Origin: Pedobacter sp. Leaf41
GTDB lineage: Bacteria > Bacteroidota > Bacteroidia > Sphingobacteriales > Sphingobacteriaceae
Assembly: GCF_001422545.1 (NCBI RefSeq)
Contig: NZ_LMLE01000001.1
Location: 311,373-375,372, forward strand
Direction: 5' to 3'
Length of the DNA: 64,000 nucleotides
A program made the translations under genes and the position numbers. A model generated the notes under the pieces. It was not told where the DNA came from and did no database searches. It saw only the letters and a program-made list of their open reading frames with translations. Shown piece by piece: positions 25,541-34,502 of this stretch. The number at the start of each line of letters is the position of its first letter. Within the stretch, counting starts at the first letter, position 1.

Positions 25541-26050
25541 ATGCAAATCGAAGTAAAAAATAGCCAGCTTTTAGATATAGATGCCATTTTCGACTTTTAC
25601 GATATGGCCGTTGCTCATCAAAAAAAAGTATTTAACAAACACTGGCAAGGCTTTAGCAGGGAGTTGGTAGAAACAGAAATTTCAGATAACCGCCAATATA
25701 AAATTTTAGTTGATGGCGAAGTAGCTTGTGTATTTGCAGTAACTTTTAATGATCAGCTCATTTGGGGCGATCGCGACCACGATTCAATTTACATTCATCG
25801 GATCGTTACGCATCCTGCTTATCGTGGTTATTCGTTCGTAAAAGAAATTATCAAATGGGCTAAAGATTATGCAGCCAAAAACGATATAAAATTTATTCGT
25901 ATGGATACCTGGGCTGATAATGAGAAGCTTTTAGCATATTATACTGGCTGCGGTTTTGATTATGTTGGCGTAGTTACACTCGAAAAATCGGAAGGTTTGC
26001 CGAAACACTATGAGGGAATCAGTTTAAGTCTCTTCGAGATTGTCGTTTAG
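25541..26050 (+). CDS. GNAT family N-acetyltransferase
   Basis: 169 residues. The acetyl-CoA segment is IHRIVTHPAYRGYSFVKEIIKWAKDYA (about 86-112), followed by FIRMDTWADNEKLLAYYTGCGFDYVGVV, typical motif B. In the P-loop the usual GxG is replaced by RGYSF, a common variation. The substrate is not known. Its last 27 bases overlap the end of a second acetyltransferase on the opposite strand. Confidence 0.88.
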   Translation: MQIEVKNSQLLDIDAIFDFYDMAVAHQKKVFNKHWQGFSRELVETEISDNRQYKILVDGEVACVFAVTFNDQLIWGDRDHDSIYIHRIVTHPAYRGYSFVKEIIKWAKDYAAKNDIKFIRMDTWADNEKLLAYYTGCGFDYVGVVTLEKSEGLPKHYEGISLSLFEIVV

Positions 26051-26560
26051 CAATCTTTTCAATTCGATTCCCCAACTTAACATATCATCTACCTCACCAA
26101 TATTTACAAAATGGTTTTTCTCCAGAATGGAATAGGAGGCTACATTACCCTTTTCAGTTGCAGCATAAATTGATTTAACCTTTGGTTGTTCCCTTGCCCA
26201 TTCAATTATTCTGCCCACTGCCTCGGTCATAAAGCCTTTGCCCCTAAACTCTTCGTAAGTGCCGTAGCCAATTTCAATTTCTCCATCAGCATCGGGTTCA
26301 CCAACAAAGCAAATATCGCCAACCATTTTTTGGTCTGGTTTAGAAATAATTACCCACAAGGTGTGATAGAGATAGTCTTTATCTTTATCGAAAACGTTGG
26401 GTAAAATAGTTTGCTGAAGTGCATCATGTAATGATTTCGAAATATTTTTTTTGGTGGGTAAAAGTCCGAATTCTTTTTCCAGAGAATGATCATCGCGAAT
26501 ATATTTTAGCAGTTGATCATGAAGCAATGGTTTTAAAATAAGCCGATCGGTTTCTATCAT
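26024..26560 (-). CDS. RimJ/RimL-type GNAT acetyltransferase
   Basis: 178 residues, starting METDRLIL-like (MIETDRLILKPL), the N-terminus typical of RimJ/RimL-type acetyltransferases. Motif A reads GYGTYEEFRGKGFMTEAVGRIIEWA (about 98-122), followed by IYAATEKGNVASYSILEKNHF. Family members acetylate ribosomal protein N-termini or small molecules; which one applies here is unknown. The gene converges on, and overlaps by 27 nt, the acetyltransferase on the plus strand. Confidence 0.9.
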   Translation of the reverse strand: MIETDRLILKPLLHDQLLKYIRDDHSLEKEFGLLPTKKNISKSLHDALQQTILPNVFDKDKDYLYHTLWVIISKPDQKMVGDICFVGEPDADGEIEIGYGTYEEFRGKGFMTEAVGRIIEWAREQPKVKSIYAATEKGNVASYSILEKNHFVNIGEVDDMLSWGIELKRLLNDNLEET

Positions 26561-26625
26561 GGTGGAGCATTGAACAGAAGCTAATTTACAGTTTTTGTTG
26601 ATTATCTTTTCGAACTAATGCTGCA

Positions 26626-28449
26626 TTAAACCCCATCTCCCCGTAAGTTTCTAAACCTTTTGCGGGCTTCTGCGCTGAACATACTGCCCGGGTAATCGGT
26701 AATCAGTTTTTGAAAATAAAGTTTTGCCTGCACAATGTCGTTCAGTTTTTTCTCGTACAAATCGCCAAGTGTAAACAGCGCATCATCGGTCCAGATGCCA
26801 TCTTTAAAATCTTCGCTTACTTTTTTTAGAATCTCTGCAGCTTTTTGGAATTCGTTTGATTTAATAAAGATTTTTGCCTTGGTCATCATTACTGCATCAG
26901 CAAGCCCATTTTGCGGATAAGCAATTGCTATACTGTCCAATTTAGTAATTGCTTTTACCGGTAAATTTCTAAAAATCAACATTTCTGCATCAGCGTACAT
27001 TTTCAAAGCATTACTATCTGTTGGGGTTTGAATATTATCAGAAATTAGTAGACTTAAATTCAAAGCATCGTTAGCGATTAATTGTGAAGTAGCAGCCTTT
27101 AATACCTGGCATTGGCCATTGCTGTATTCAAAATTACCCTGATAAAAGGAAAGTTTTGCACTTCGAAAACGAGCCTCGTTACCAATAGATTGACCTTCAA
27201 ACTGTTTACTCACCTGCTCATATACTAAAAAGGCTTCCCAAGGTTGGTTGGTAAGAATATAAATATCACCCAAATCAAGTTTCAACTGACCAAGATCCTG
27301 GCTACTTAAACCTGGCATTTGCAAAGCTTCTTCCAAACCTTTTTCGGCCTTCTCAGCCTGATTTAAATAATATGCATGGAGATTCGCTAATTTTTTAATC
27401 GCGAATAAAGTGTTTTTATTATTTCCATTTTCATCAAGCAGAGTTTGATAATCTTTGGCTAATAAATTAAGGTCTGCTAAAATTGGTTTGCCAGTAGTTT
27501 GGATATTGTATTTGGTATTTAACAGTTCGATTTTAGATGGTAAATAGTATGGGTTATCTTTACCTTTAGTGAGCAGGTACTCATAAGCTTTGATAGCAGT
27601 TTCATAAGCGCTATTATCAACGAAAGTATATATCGCATTAAACAAAGTGCCACCATCGGCCTTAGTGCGTTTATCGAAAGCAATCAGCTGGCGCAATGCC
27701 ATATCGAACTCTTGCTGTTGAATGTAATTCCAGGTTAATAACTGGATGTAAACCTCTGCATCTGGAAATTTTTGGATCTTTTTTAAAATGCCTGTCTGAA
27801 AGGTTTGATAATCGGCCTTGTCATCAAAAATTACAGGCAAAATGGCTTGCGCTTGTGGCAGTAACTGTGGGAGTGTGGCCAATGCATCTAAATATTCCTG
27901 CATTAACATTGGTTTATCCTTTTTAAAACGGTAAATGTTTAAAAGCTCGTAAACAAAAAACTCATCATTACCCAGTATTTTCCTGCCTTGTTTAAAAGTT
28001 TGAACAGCGAAATCATAATTTTCAAATCTATAAAAGCTATTGGCCATACTACGGATTTTAAACTCATCCTTCGGCAGTTTATTAATTACCTCATTAAAGA
28101 TTTTATTGGCTGCCTGAATATCGCCCTTTTCTTGATAGAGCTTACCTAGTGCAACAGGATAAGCATCATTTTCTGGACTTTGCCGCATGAGCTTCTTTAC
28201 AGCTTTTTCGGCAACATCGTAACGTTTTAATTTCAAAAGAGAATTGAAATAAATATCAAAATAGCCTTCATTATTAGGACTGGCAAAAATTTTCTCTAAT
28301 AAAATAACAGCTTTATCATATTCTCCATCACGATAATATTGAATAATTAACGACGTGTTATCGGCAGCGATAGGTGGATTTAGCCGTAAAACTTGCGCAT
28401 TAGCACCTAATGTTAACAAGAAAAATACAAATACGATTAGTCTATTCAT
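26626..28449 (-). CDS. Secreted tetratricopeptide-repeat protein
   Basis: 607 residues with a signal peptide (MNRLIVFVFFLLTLGANAQ). Helical repeats of 34-residue type run through the chain: EYDKAVILLEKIFASPNN (about 33), KRYDVAEKAVKKLMRQSPENDAYPVALGKLYQEKGDIQAANKIF (about 73), and a final KLNDIVQAKLYFQKLITDYPGSMFSAEARKRFRNL (about 568), similar to the YbgF/BamD-like ends. It is likely a periplasmic or outer-membrane-linked scaffold. No enzyme domain is seen. It stands alone; the exact partner is unknown. Confidence 0.85.
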   Translation of the reverse strand: MNRLIVFVFFLLTLGANAQVLRLNPPIAADNTSLIIQYYRDGEYDKAVILLEKIFASPNNEGYFDIYFNSLLKLKRYDVAEKAVKKLMRQSPENDAYPVALGKLYQEKGDIQAANKIFNEVINKLPKDEFKIRSMANSFYRFENYDFAVQTFKQGRKILGNDEFFVYELLNIYRFKKDKPMLMQEYLDALATLPQLLPQAQAILPVIFDDKADYQTFQTGILKKIQKFPDAEVYIQLLTWNYIQQQEFDMALRQLIAFDKRTKADGGTLFNAIYTFVDNSAYETAIKAYEYLLTKGKDNPYYLPSKIELLNTKYNIQTTGKPILADLNLLAKDYQTLLDENGNNKNTLFAIKKLANLHAYYLNQAEKAEKGLEEALQMPGLSSQDLGQLKLDLGDIYILTNQPWEAFLVYEQVSKQFEGQSIGNEARFRSAKLSFYQGNFEYSNGQCQVLKAATSQLIANDALNLSLLISDNIQTPTDSNALKMYADAEMLIFRNLPVKAITKLDSIAIAYPQNGLADAVMMTKAKIFIKSNEFQKAAEILKKVSEDFKDGIWTDDALFTLGDLYEKKLNDIVQAKLYFQKLITDYPGSMFSAEARKRFRNLRGDGV

Positions 28450-28685
28450 TATGCCAATTATAAGGTTTAAAAGTAATTAAAAAGGCTGAAAGCTAAAAAC
28501 CCGATTGGTTAAACATTAACTAAATGGATTTAGTTGAAAGCTTAAGCAAGGCCGATTAATTCCAATAATAATGTTACCTGCAATTTATTTGTCTGTATTT
28601 TTTAAATACTAAATTGAGCCCGTTGGCATCTCATTTTGATAAGTAACATTGTTGGTGTAAAGCATAGTAAACTAACAGGGTTCCT

Positions 28686-28693
28686 TATTTTTG
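28686..28693 (+). promoter_or_regulatory. Possible -7 element of the S9-like/two-component unit
   Basis: TATTTTTG fits TAnnTTTG and lies 22 nt before the ATG at 28716. No TTG is seen at the usual distance upstream, so the call is weak. Confidence 0.35.
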
Positions 28694-28715
28694 TCATCCC
28701 GTGAGAAATTAATTT

Positions 28716-30602
28716 ATGTTAAAAAGAATTATTCTATTTGTTTTAATAGCTTCAGTTTGGGGATGTAAGCATCCTCAAAAGGGAGAGACTATACCTGTAG
28801 ATGATTTCTTTAAAACGTTCGATAAAGCTTATTATCACATCTCTCCGGATGGTAAAAGTTTGTCTTACCTCAAACTTCAGGATAAAAAACTCGATCTTTT
28901 TGTTGAAGATTTAGCCACTGGAAACAGTGTTCAGCTGACGCATTTAACAGAAAAAACAATCAGTTTTCATTTCTGGACAAGCAATAATGAATTGATCTAT
29001 TACACAGAAGATGAATCTAAAGACCGGCGTTCGGATATTTTTGTAATTAACAAAGATGGAAGCAAGCAGGTACAACTTAGTGCAAATGAAAAGACGCGTT
29101 TAAAGGTTATCGAAGATCAGCTTATTGACGATAAATATATCATTGTTGCATCCAATAAAAGAGATTCTACAGTGTTTGATGTTTATCGTTTAAATGTTAG
29201 GAACGGCCAAATGGATATTGCGGCTAAAAATCCAGGCAATATTACCGAATGGATGACGGATAACAAGGGTGTTTTAAAAATTGCTATCGCCAGTGATGGT
29301 GTAAACGAAACACTTTTGTATCGAGAAAATGAAAATCAGTCGTTTCAGCCGGTTTTCAGCAACAATTTTGAAACCACTTTCCGACCTATTGCATTTTCAG
29401 AGCAAGAGCCAAACATGCTCTATGCGATATCGAATGTGAATAGGGATAAAAATGCGCTAGTTTCTCTTGATTTGAAAACAGGTAAAGAAAAGAAAGTGCT
29501 GTTTGCAAATGACACTTTGAATGTAGTGGATGCGAGATATTCACGGGCAAAAAAGAAAATGCTATTTGTAACCTGCGAAACCTGGAAAAAACAAAAATAC
29601 TATCTGGATAGCGAGTCCAGAGATACCTATAGCAAAATTGATTTAAACTTGCCAGGCTCTGAATGGCGGATAATGGATAAGGACAAGCAGGAAAAAGTTT
29701 TTGTGATTAGAACATTTACCGATAAAAGCCCAGGTTCGTACTACTTATACACGGCAAGTGATAATAAATTAAAAAAACTTACTGATATTAATTCTTCCAT
29801 TAAAGAAGAGATGATGTGCGATATGAAGCCAATTAGTTTCAAAAGTCGCGATAGCTTAACCATTAATGGGTACCTCACACTCCCGAAAAACAAAAAAGCA
29901 ACAAATCTTCCGGTTGTGGTATTGCCACATAATGGGCCGGGGGGAAGAAATAGTTGGGGTTATAACGCTGAAGTGCAGTTTTTGGCCAGTCGGGGTTATG
30001 CTGTTTTGCAGGTAAACTACAGAGGATCGACAGGTTATGGTAAATCATTTTATGCAGCTGGGTTTAAACAGTGGAGCGATAAGATACAGGAAGATGTAAA
30101 CGATGGTGTGCGCTGGTTAATCGAAAAGCAAATCGCAAATCCTAAAAAAGTGGCTATTTATGGGAATGGTTTTGGCGGTTATATTGCATTAAACTGTTTG
30201 TATAAAAATCCCGATCTTTACAGCTGCGGCGGATCAAATTCTGGAGTAATTAACTTGTTTAGTTATCTGAAAACCATTCCTCCGTTTTTAAAATCGAACC
30301 TGCAAATGTATTATGAAATTGTTGGCAATCCGGTAACTGATACAGATTATATGCGTTTTGCATCACCCGTATTTCATGCCGATCGTTTTAAAACGCCTGT
30401 TTTTATTGCGCAAAACCCTAAAGATCCACGGGTAAATGTGGCAGAAGGTGTTCAGTTCATCAAGGAGTTGAAAAAGAGAAATGTGCCGGTTACCTATATC
30501 GAGAAAGAAGAAGGGCCAAACCCTGTATTACGCCAGCAAGGAAGAACTGCATTGTATAAAGCGTTGGAAGAGTTTTTAAAAACAAATCTGAGCAAGAAAT
30601 AG
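28716..30602 (+). CDS. S9-type (prolyl oligopeptidase-like) lipoprotein lacking catalytic Ser and His
   Basis: 628 residues: a lipoprotein signal (LFVLIASVWGC, Cys17), a beta-propeller (about 40-370, beginning KAYYHISPDGKSLSYLKL) and a C-terminal alpha/beta-hydrolase fold (PVVVLPHNGPGGRNSWGYNAEVQFLASRGY, VNYRGSTGYGKSF). Where active S9 members have GxSxGGY, this one has GNGFGGY (483-489), so the nucleophile Ser is Gly485. The usual EGHG motif reads EEGPNPV with Pro601 in place of His. D570 (KDPRVN) remains. It therefore cannot use the normal triad. The sensor kinase gene starts 3 nt downstream, which suggests a sensing role. Confidence 0.9.
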   Translation: MLKRIILFVLIASVWGCKHPQKGETIPVDDFFKTFDKAYYHISPDGKSLSYLKLQDKKLDLFVEDLATGNSVQLTHLTEKTISFHFWTSNNELIYYTEDESKDRRSDIFVINKDGSKQVQLSANEKTRLKVIEDQLIDDKYIIVASNKRDSTVFDVYRLNVRNGQMDIAAKNPGNITEWMTDNKGVLKIAIASDGVNETLLYRENENQSFQPVFSNNFETTFRPIAFSEQEPNMLYAISNVNRDKNALVSLDLKTGKEKKVLFANDTLNVVDARYSRAKKKMLFVTCETWKKQKYYLDSESRDTYSKIDLNLPGSEWRIMDKDKQEKVFVIRTFTDKSPGSYYLYTASDNKLKKLTDINSSIKEEMMCDMKPISFKSRDSLTINGYLTLPKNKKATNLPVVVLPHNGPGGRNSWGYNAEVQFLASRGYAVLQVNYRGSTGYGKSFYAAGFKQWSDKIQEDVNDGVRWLIEKQIANPKKVAIYGNGFGGYIALNCLYKNPDLYSCGGSNSGVINLFSYLKTIPPFLKSNLQMYYEIVGNPVTDTDYMRFASPVFHADRFKTPVFIAQNPKDPRVNVAEGVQFIKELKKRNVPVTYIEKEEGPNPVLRQQGRTALYKALEEFLKTNLSKK

Positions 30603-30605
30603 ATT

Positions 30606-32273
30606 ATGGCCCTCGACAAAAAAAGTGGTTATCGCAAAAATTTCTCGCTTGGTGTTACCTTTATTGTTCTCATCTCCATTCTATTTATCCTATCGTTGTT
30701 TTTGGCTTTTAACTTCAGTAAAAAGTCTATTGAAAACGAATTCGTATCAGAAAAAGTAAATGTTTTAGAGCAAAGCATTAAAGCCTACAACGATTTTTTT
30801 CAGAACAAAATGCCTGAAATTTCATATTATAATGGCTTTTTGGATTCTGCAACTGCGGCAAAATTTGTAGATACCGTAACGATTAAATATCCATTTATTT
30901 CGAAAGTTACTTTTTATGATACCGAAGTAAAAAACGTTGCTGTGAAAGACGGGATGAACGTCGGAAATTTGTCTATAGGACCGAAATCCATCTACCAATT
31001 TGGTAAAACCATAGCACCAGATTCGGTAAAGCTGTTTTCTGAATTTGATACACGTTCTTTTAAAGTTGGAGATGATTTTAATGCAATGGCTTACAAGCTG
31101 GTAACCTTTGTAGACCTATTGGATACTGCAGCTGTACCCACCCAGGAAGAACTTTTCACAAATTTTTCTGTAGTAAAATCAAATAAAATCACTTACCTAA
31201 ACATTCCCCGACGCGAAGATTTAAAAATCTACAAGGATATGATGCGGCATAAGCTGAATCCTTTGCCGGTTTATCAGCAGGATATGTTGGTATTTCAACT
31301 TGACCCAAATAAGATTAAGGTAATTAATACAAGACCATTGTTGTATCAAAAAATTGAAGTTGAGCCATTAACCTACGACCCAATTGATACTTCTGATGAG
31401 AATATGACTACTGAAATTGCTCTGCCGGGTGCATTTTCTGATTTCAAATTATATTTCACCTCGTCAAAATCATATATCAAAAAAGAAATATTTATTTACT
31501 TTATGCCGATTGCTTTAGTATTGCTTTTGGTGTATGGCGTATTGTTGTTGGTAGCTTTTCTAATCTACCGTAATCTCAACATCAACAGTAAAATGTTTAA
31601 GCTTCAATATGATTTTGTAAACAACCTTACCCATGAGTTTAAAACACCGGTTAGTGTAATTAAAATTGCAGGCAACAACATTAAAAGTGCAACTGCATTA
31701 AGTCAAAAAGAACAGCAACTTTATGGTAAAATTTTAGATGAGGAAGCGGATAAACTCAATGGCTTAATGAATAAGCTGCTGGCTTTTACTCAAATTGAAA
31801 ACAAAGCCATAAAGCTTAACCAGGAGCAGGTAAATATTGAAGATTTCATCGAAAGTACAATTGAATCGCATACATTAAAACATCCTGATTTTAAAATTAC
31901 TTATGAAGTTGTAGGGTTTAAAACCTTTATTACAGACCCGGTGTTATTAGGAAGCCTTTTCGATAATTTAGCAGAAAACGCTTATAAATATTCTAAACCT
32001 GCTCAGAAGATACTTCACATTAGTGCAAAGCTAATTAAGGGTGTTTTGGTTTTTAGGTTTGCGGATAAAGGAATTGGTATTCCGGCATCTGAATTAAACA
32101 ATATATTTAAAAAGTTTTTCAGGATACAGAATGAATACAATCAAATGGGAAGCGTAGGCTTAGGTTTGGCATTTTGTAAAGAACTGGTTAACTTTATGCA
32201 GGGAGAAATCTCGGTTAAGAGCAAAGTGGGCAATGGCACAGAGTTTAAAATTGTGCTGCCTTATAATAGTTAA
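30606..32273 (+). CDS. Two-transmembrane sensor histidine kinase
   Basis: 555 residues. Membrane helices at about 15-38 (LGVTFIVLISILFILSLFLAF) and about 298-322 (YFMPIALVLLLVYGVLLLVAFLI) flank a ~260-residue periplasmic sensing domain without a recognised fold. HisKA follows with the phosphorylated H343 (NNLTHEFKTP), then the ATPase domain with N box (LFDNLAENAYKYS), G1 (DKGIGIP) and G2 (GLGLAF). All catalytic motifs are intact. It lies 3 nt after the degenerate S9 lipoprotein and 148 nt before its likely response regulator. The signal is unknown. Confidence 0.94.
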   Translation: MALDKKSGYRKNFSLGVTFIVLISILFILSLFLAFNFSKKSIENEFVSEKVNVLEQSIKAYNDFFQNKMPEISYYNGFLDSATAAKFVDTVTIKYPFISKVTFYDTEVKNVAVKDGMNVGNLSIGPKSIYQFGKTIAPDSVKLFSEFDTRSFKVGDDFNAMAYKLVTFVDLLDTAAVPTQEELFTNFSVVKSNKITYLNIPRREDLKIYKDMMRHKLNPLPVYQQDMLVFQLDPNKIKVINTRPLLYQKIEVEPLTYDPIDTSDENMTTEIALPGAFSDFKLYFTSSKSYIKKEIFIYFMPIALVLLLVYGVLLLVAFLIYRNLNINSKMFKLQYDFVNNLTHEFKTPVSVIKIAGNNIKSATALSQKEQQLYGKILDEEADKLNGLMNKLLAFTQIENKAIKLNQEQVNIEDFIESTIESHTLKHPDFKITYEVVGFKTFITDPVLLGSLFDNLAENAYKYSKPAQKILHISAKLIKGVLVFRFADKGIGIPASELNNIFKKFFRIQNEYNQMGSVGLGLAFCKELVNFMQGEISVKSKVGNGTEFKIVLPYNS

Positions 32274-32421
32274 AGTGGAAAGTTAAAAGTAGAAACGCGA
32301 TTGAGGCTATTTGAACTTAATGCATTGAAAATTAAAATACTGTAAAGTCTGAATGTTGTGATTTTGTTTGCCATAGTTAACATTTCAACCTTTGAACTTT
32401 ACAACATATAAACACACAAAA

Positions 32422-33111
32422 ATGTCTAAAGAAGTAAAAATATTAATTGTTGAGGATGATGAAAATCTTCGCTTTTTAGTCGCACATCGTTTAAAAACTG
32501 AAGGCTATAATGTTTTAGAAGCCAATGATGGCGAATCGGGTGAGCGGATGATTATAGCTGACCAACCAGATATTGTTTTATTGGACTGGATGATGCCAGG
32601 AAAGCAAGGTGCCGAGGTTTGTGAAAGTGTTCGTAAACAAGGTTTCGAAAATCTAATCATTATGATGACAGCTAAGGCACAGGATGTTGATAAAATTGAT
32701 GCTTATAACTTTGGCGCATCAGATTATATTACCAAGCCATTTAATATGGATGTTTTGGTTGCGATGCTGGAAAGTAAAGTAAAGTTCATCGTAAATAAAG
32801 ATACCGCTGAAATTCACCGTTTCGGCAATATGGAGCATCATCCGAATATTCATACTTTATTTAGAGATGGAAAGAAAATTGAGCTTACCATTTTAGAAAA
32901 TCGGATTTTGCTTTATTTCTTGCGCAATCCAGGAAAAGTAATTAATCGCGATGAGTTAATGTTGGTGGTTTGGGGCTACAATTCAGACGTTAACACCCGT
33001 ACATTGGATATGCACATTGTTCGCCTGCGTAAAAAGATTGAGTTAAATCCAGATAATCCACAATTGCTGCAAACCGTTCGCGGTGTGGGTTATCGTTTTA
33101 ATGCGGGATAA
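32422..33111 (+). CDS. OmpR/PhoB-type response regulator
   Basis: 229 residues. Receiver domain with acidic pocket EDD (11-13), phosphorylation site D55 (VLLDWMMPG) and Lys in YITKPF; the OmpR-type winged helix at the end has RDELMLVVWGYNSDVNTRTLDMHIVRLRKKI and the final RGVGYRF. I chose the ATG at 32422 (MSKEVKILIVEDDE); the in-frame start at 32392 would add ten residues not seen in the family. It is the obvious partner of the preceding kinase. Its 148-nt leader contains AAAGTTAAAAGT-type words. Confidence 0.95.
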   Translation: MSKEVKILIVEDDENLRFLVAHRLKTEGYNVLEANDGESGERMIIADQPDIVLLDWMMPGKQGAEVCESVRKQGFENLIIMMTAKAQDVDKIDAYNFGASDYITKPFNMDVLVAMLESKVKFIVNKDTAEIHRFGNMEHHPNIHTLFRDGKKIELTILENRILLYFLRNPGKVINRDELMLVVWGYNSDVNTRTLDMHIVRLRKKIELNPDNPQLLQTVRGVGYRFNAG

Positions 33112-33136
33112 GAAATGATTGAATGAATGAAGTTTT

Positions 33137-33178
33137 GAATGAGAGAATGTTTTTACGGTATCGCCCATTCTCTCATTC
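33137..33178. terminator. 13-bp inverted repeat between convergent genes
   Basis: GAATGAGAGAATG (33137-33149) and its exact complement (33166-33178) lie between the response regulator stop (33111) and the metallophosphoesterase stop (33204). T-rich runs on both sides make a bidirectional terminator plausible. The words (GAATGAATGA, CATTCTCTCATTC) resemble those at 51280-51340. Confidence 0.55.
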
Positions 33179-33203
33179 CATCAATTTTCTAATTCAAAAT
33201 TCT

Positions 33204-34448
33204 CTACGCTCTTCTTAACGTAAATACAGTTATTTCTGGCAAAATTCCAACTCTTCCCGGATAGCCTAAAAATCCATAACCGACGTTAACGTAAAGCTGT
33301 TGTTTTTGCTCCTGATACAATCCGGCCCATTCTTTATATATGTATTGCACCGGACTCCATTGGTATTCTTTTAAGCGAACGCCAAACTGCATTCCATGGG
33401 TGTGGCCACTGAACATTGCATCAATTTGCGGGTATTTTTGTAGCACTTCACCCCGCCAATGCGAAGGGTCGTGACTGAGCAATAATTTAACAGGCAGGTC
33501 GTCGGTATTTTGAACAGCCAGTTCCATTTTACCATATTTTGGAAAACGGCCCATTCCCCAGTTTTCTATACCTAAAATACCAATTTCTTCCCCATCAACT
33601 TTTAATCTGCGGTGTTCGTTCATCAACAAATCGTAACCCATAATTTTATGTACATCAACCATATCTTTTAGGTTTTTAACCTTTGCCGGAGATGATGTTT
33701 TGCCAAAATAGTAGTCGCCATAATCATGGTTCCCCAAAGAAGAATATACGCCAAGTGGCGCTTTAACTTTTGCGAAAATATCTTGATAATCTTTAACTTC
33801 ATTGGTGAGGTTATTAACCAAATCTCCGGTGAAGAAAACAAAGTCAGGTTTTTGATCCATTAGCATTTCTACACCACCTTTAACTGCGGTTTTGTTATAA
33901 AAACTACCTGAATGGATATCGGAAATTTGGGCCATTGTAATTCCATCGAAAGCTTTTGGAAGATTAGGTAGAATTAGATTAACCTTTCTCACCTGATAAT
34001 CATAGGCACCGGAAATAATGCCCCAGCTTAAAGAAGTTAAAGGAACTGCTGCTGCTACTAAACCAGCTTTAACTAGAAACTCTGAACGTGAAATCGGTTC
34101 TGCTTCGCTTATTGGCTGGTCTTCTGCAGTAGGTTTTTTTCTGAAAATCTTTATGAATAACCTACGCAAATCATCTAGCACTAAAAATGGCAACATTGCA
34201 AATTTGCAGGCTACTGTGAGAAAGAAAGCCACTAAAATGATAGCTCTTAAAGTAAGAAACAGGTTTAAGTAAATTCCTGCGAAAACACCAAAAATTAAAA
34301 GAATGCTATAAGACCAATATAAAATTCCAAATACCTTTTTGGTGCGTGGTTTCCAGTTTTTAAAAACAGAAACAATTGCTTTGTAGCAATAAATATCGAA
34401 TGCAATAATAAATATACAGGCAACGATGATGAAAGGAAGTCTTCCCAT
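33204..34448 (-). CDS. Membrane-anchored metallophosphoesterase (YkuE-like)
   Basis: 414 residues. Three to four N-terminal hydrophobic segments (about 4-25, 42-60, 65-95) are followed by a linker helix VKAGLVAAAVPLTSLSWGI (about 130-150). The catalytic domain has all calcineurin-type metal motifs: DIHSG (about 177), GDLVNN (about 208), GNHDYG (about 243), LLSHDP and GHTHGMQFG (about 348-357). It hydrolyses phosphoesters outside the cytoplasmic membrane or at its face; the substrate is unknown. The region around SRSEFL does not form a twin-arginine signal. Convergent with the response regulator. Confidence 0.9.
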   Translation of the reverse strand: MGRLPFIIVACIFIIAFDIYCYKAIVSVFKNWKPRTKKVFGILYWSYSILLIFGVFAGIYLNLFLTLRAIILVAFFLTVACKFAMLPFLVLDDLRRLFIKIFRKKPTAEDQPISEAEPISRSEFLVKAGLVAAAVPLTSLSWGIISGAYDYQVRKVNLILPNLPKAFDGITMAQISDIHSGSFYNKTAVKGGVEMLMDQKPDFVFFTGDLVNNLTNEVKDYQDIFAKVKAPLGVYSSLGNHDYGDYYFGKTSSPAKVKNLKDMVDVHKIMGYDLLMNEHRRLKVDGEEIGILGIENWGMGRFPKYGKMELAVQNTDDLPVKLLLSHDPSHWRGEVLQKYPQIDAMFSGHTHGMQFGVRLKEYQWSPVQYIYKEWAGLYQEQKQQLYVNVGYGFLGYPGRVGILPEITVFTLRRA

Positions 34449-34502
34449 ACTTGGGTTGTTCGATTTAAATTAAAAATTTGGGTACTTTATTGGCCTGCTA
34501 AA

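Noticed and set aside
34010..34100. Twin-arginine signal in the metallophosphoesterase
   Set aside because: The stretch before the hydrophobic helix (SRSEFLVKAG) lacks two consecutive arginines.
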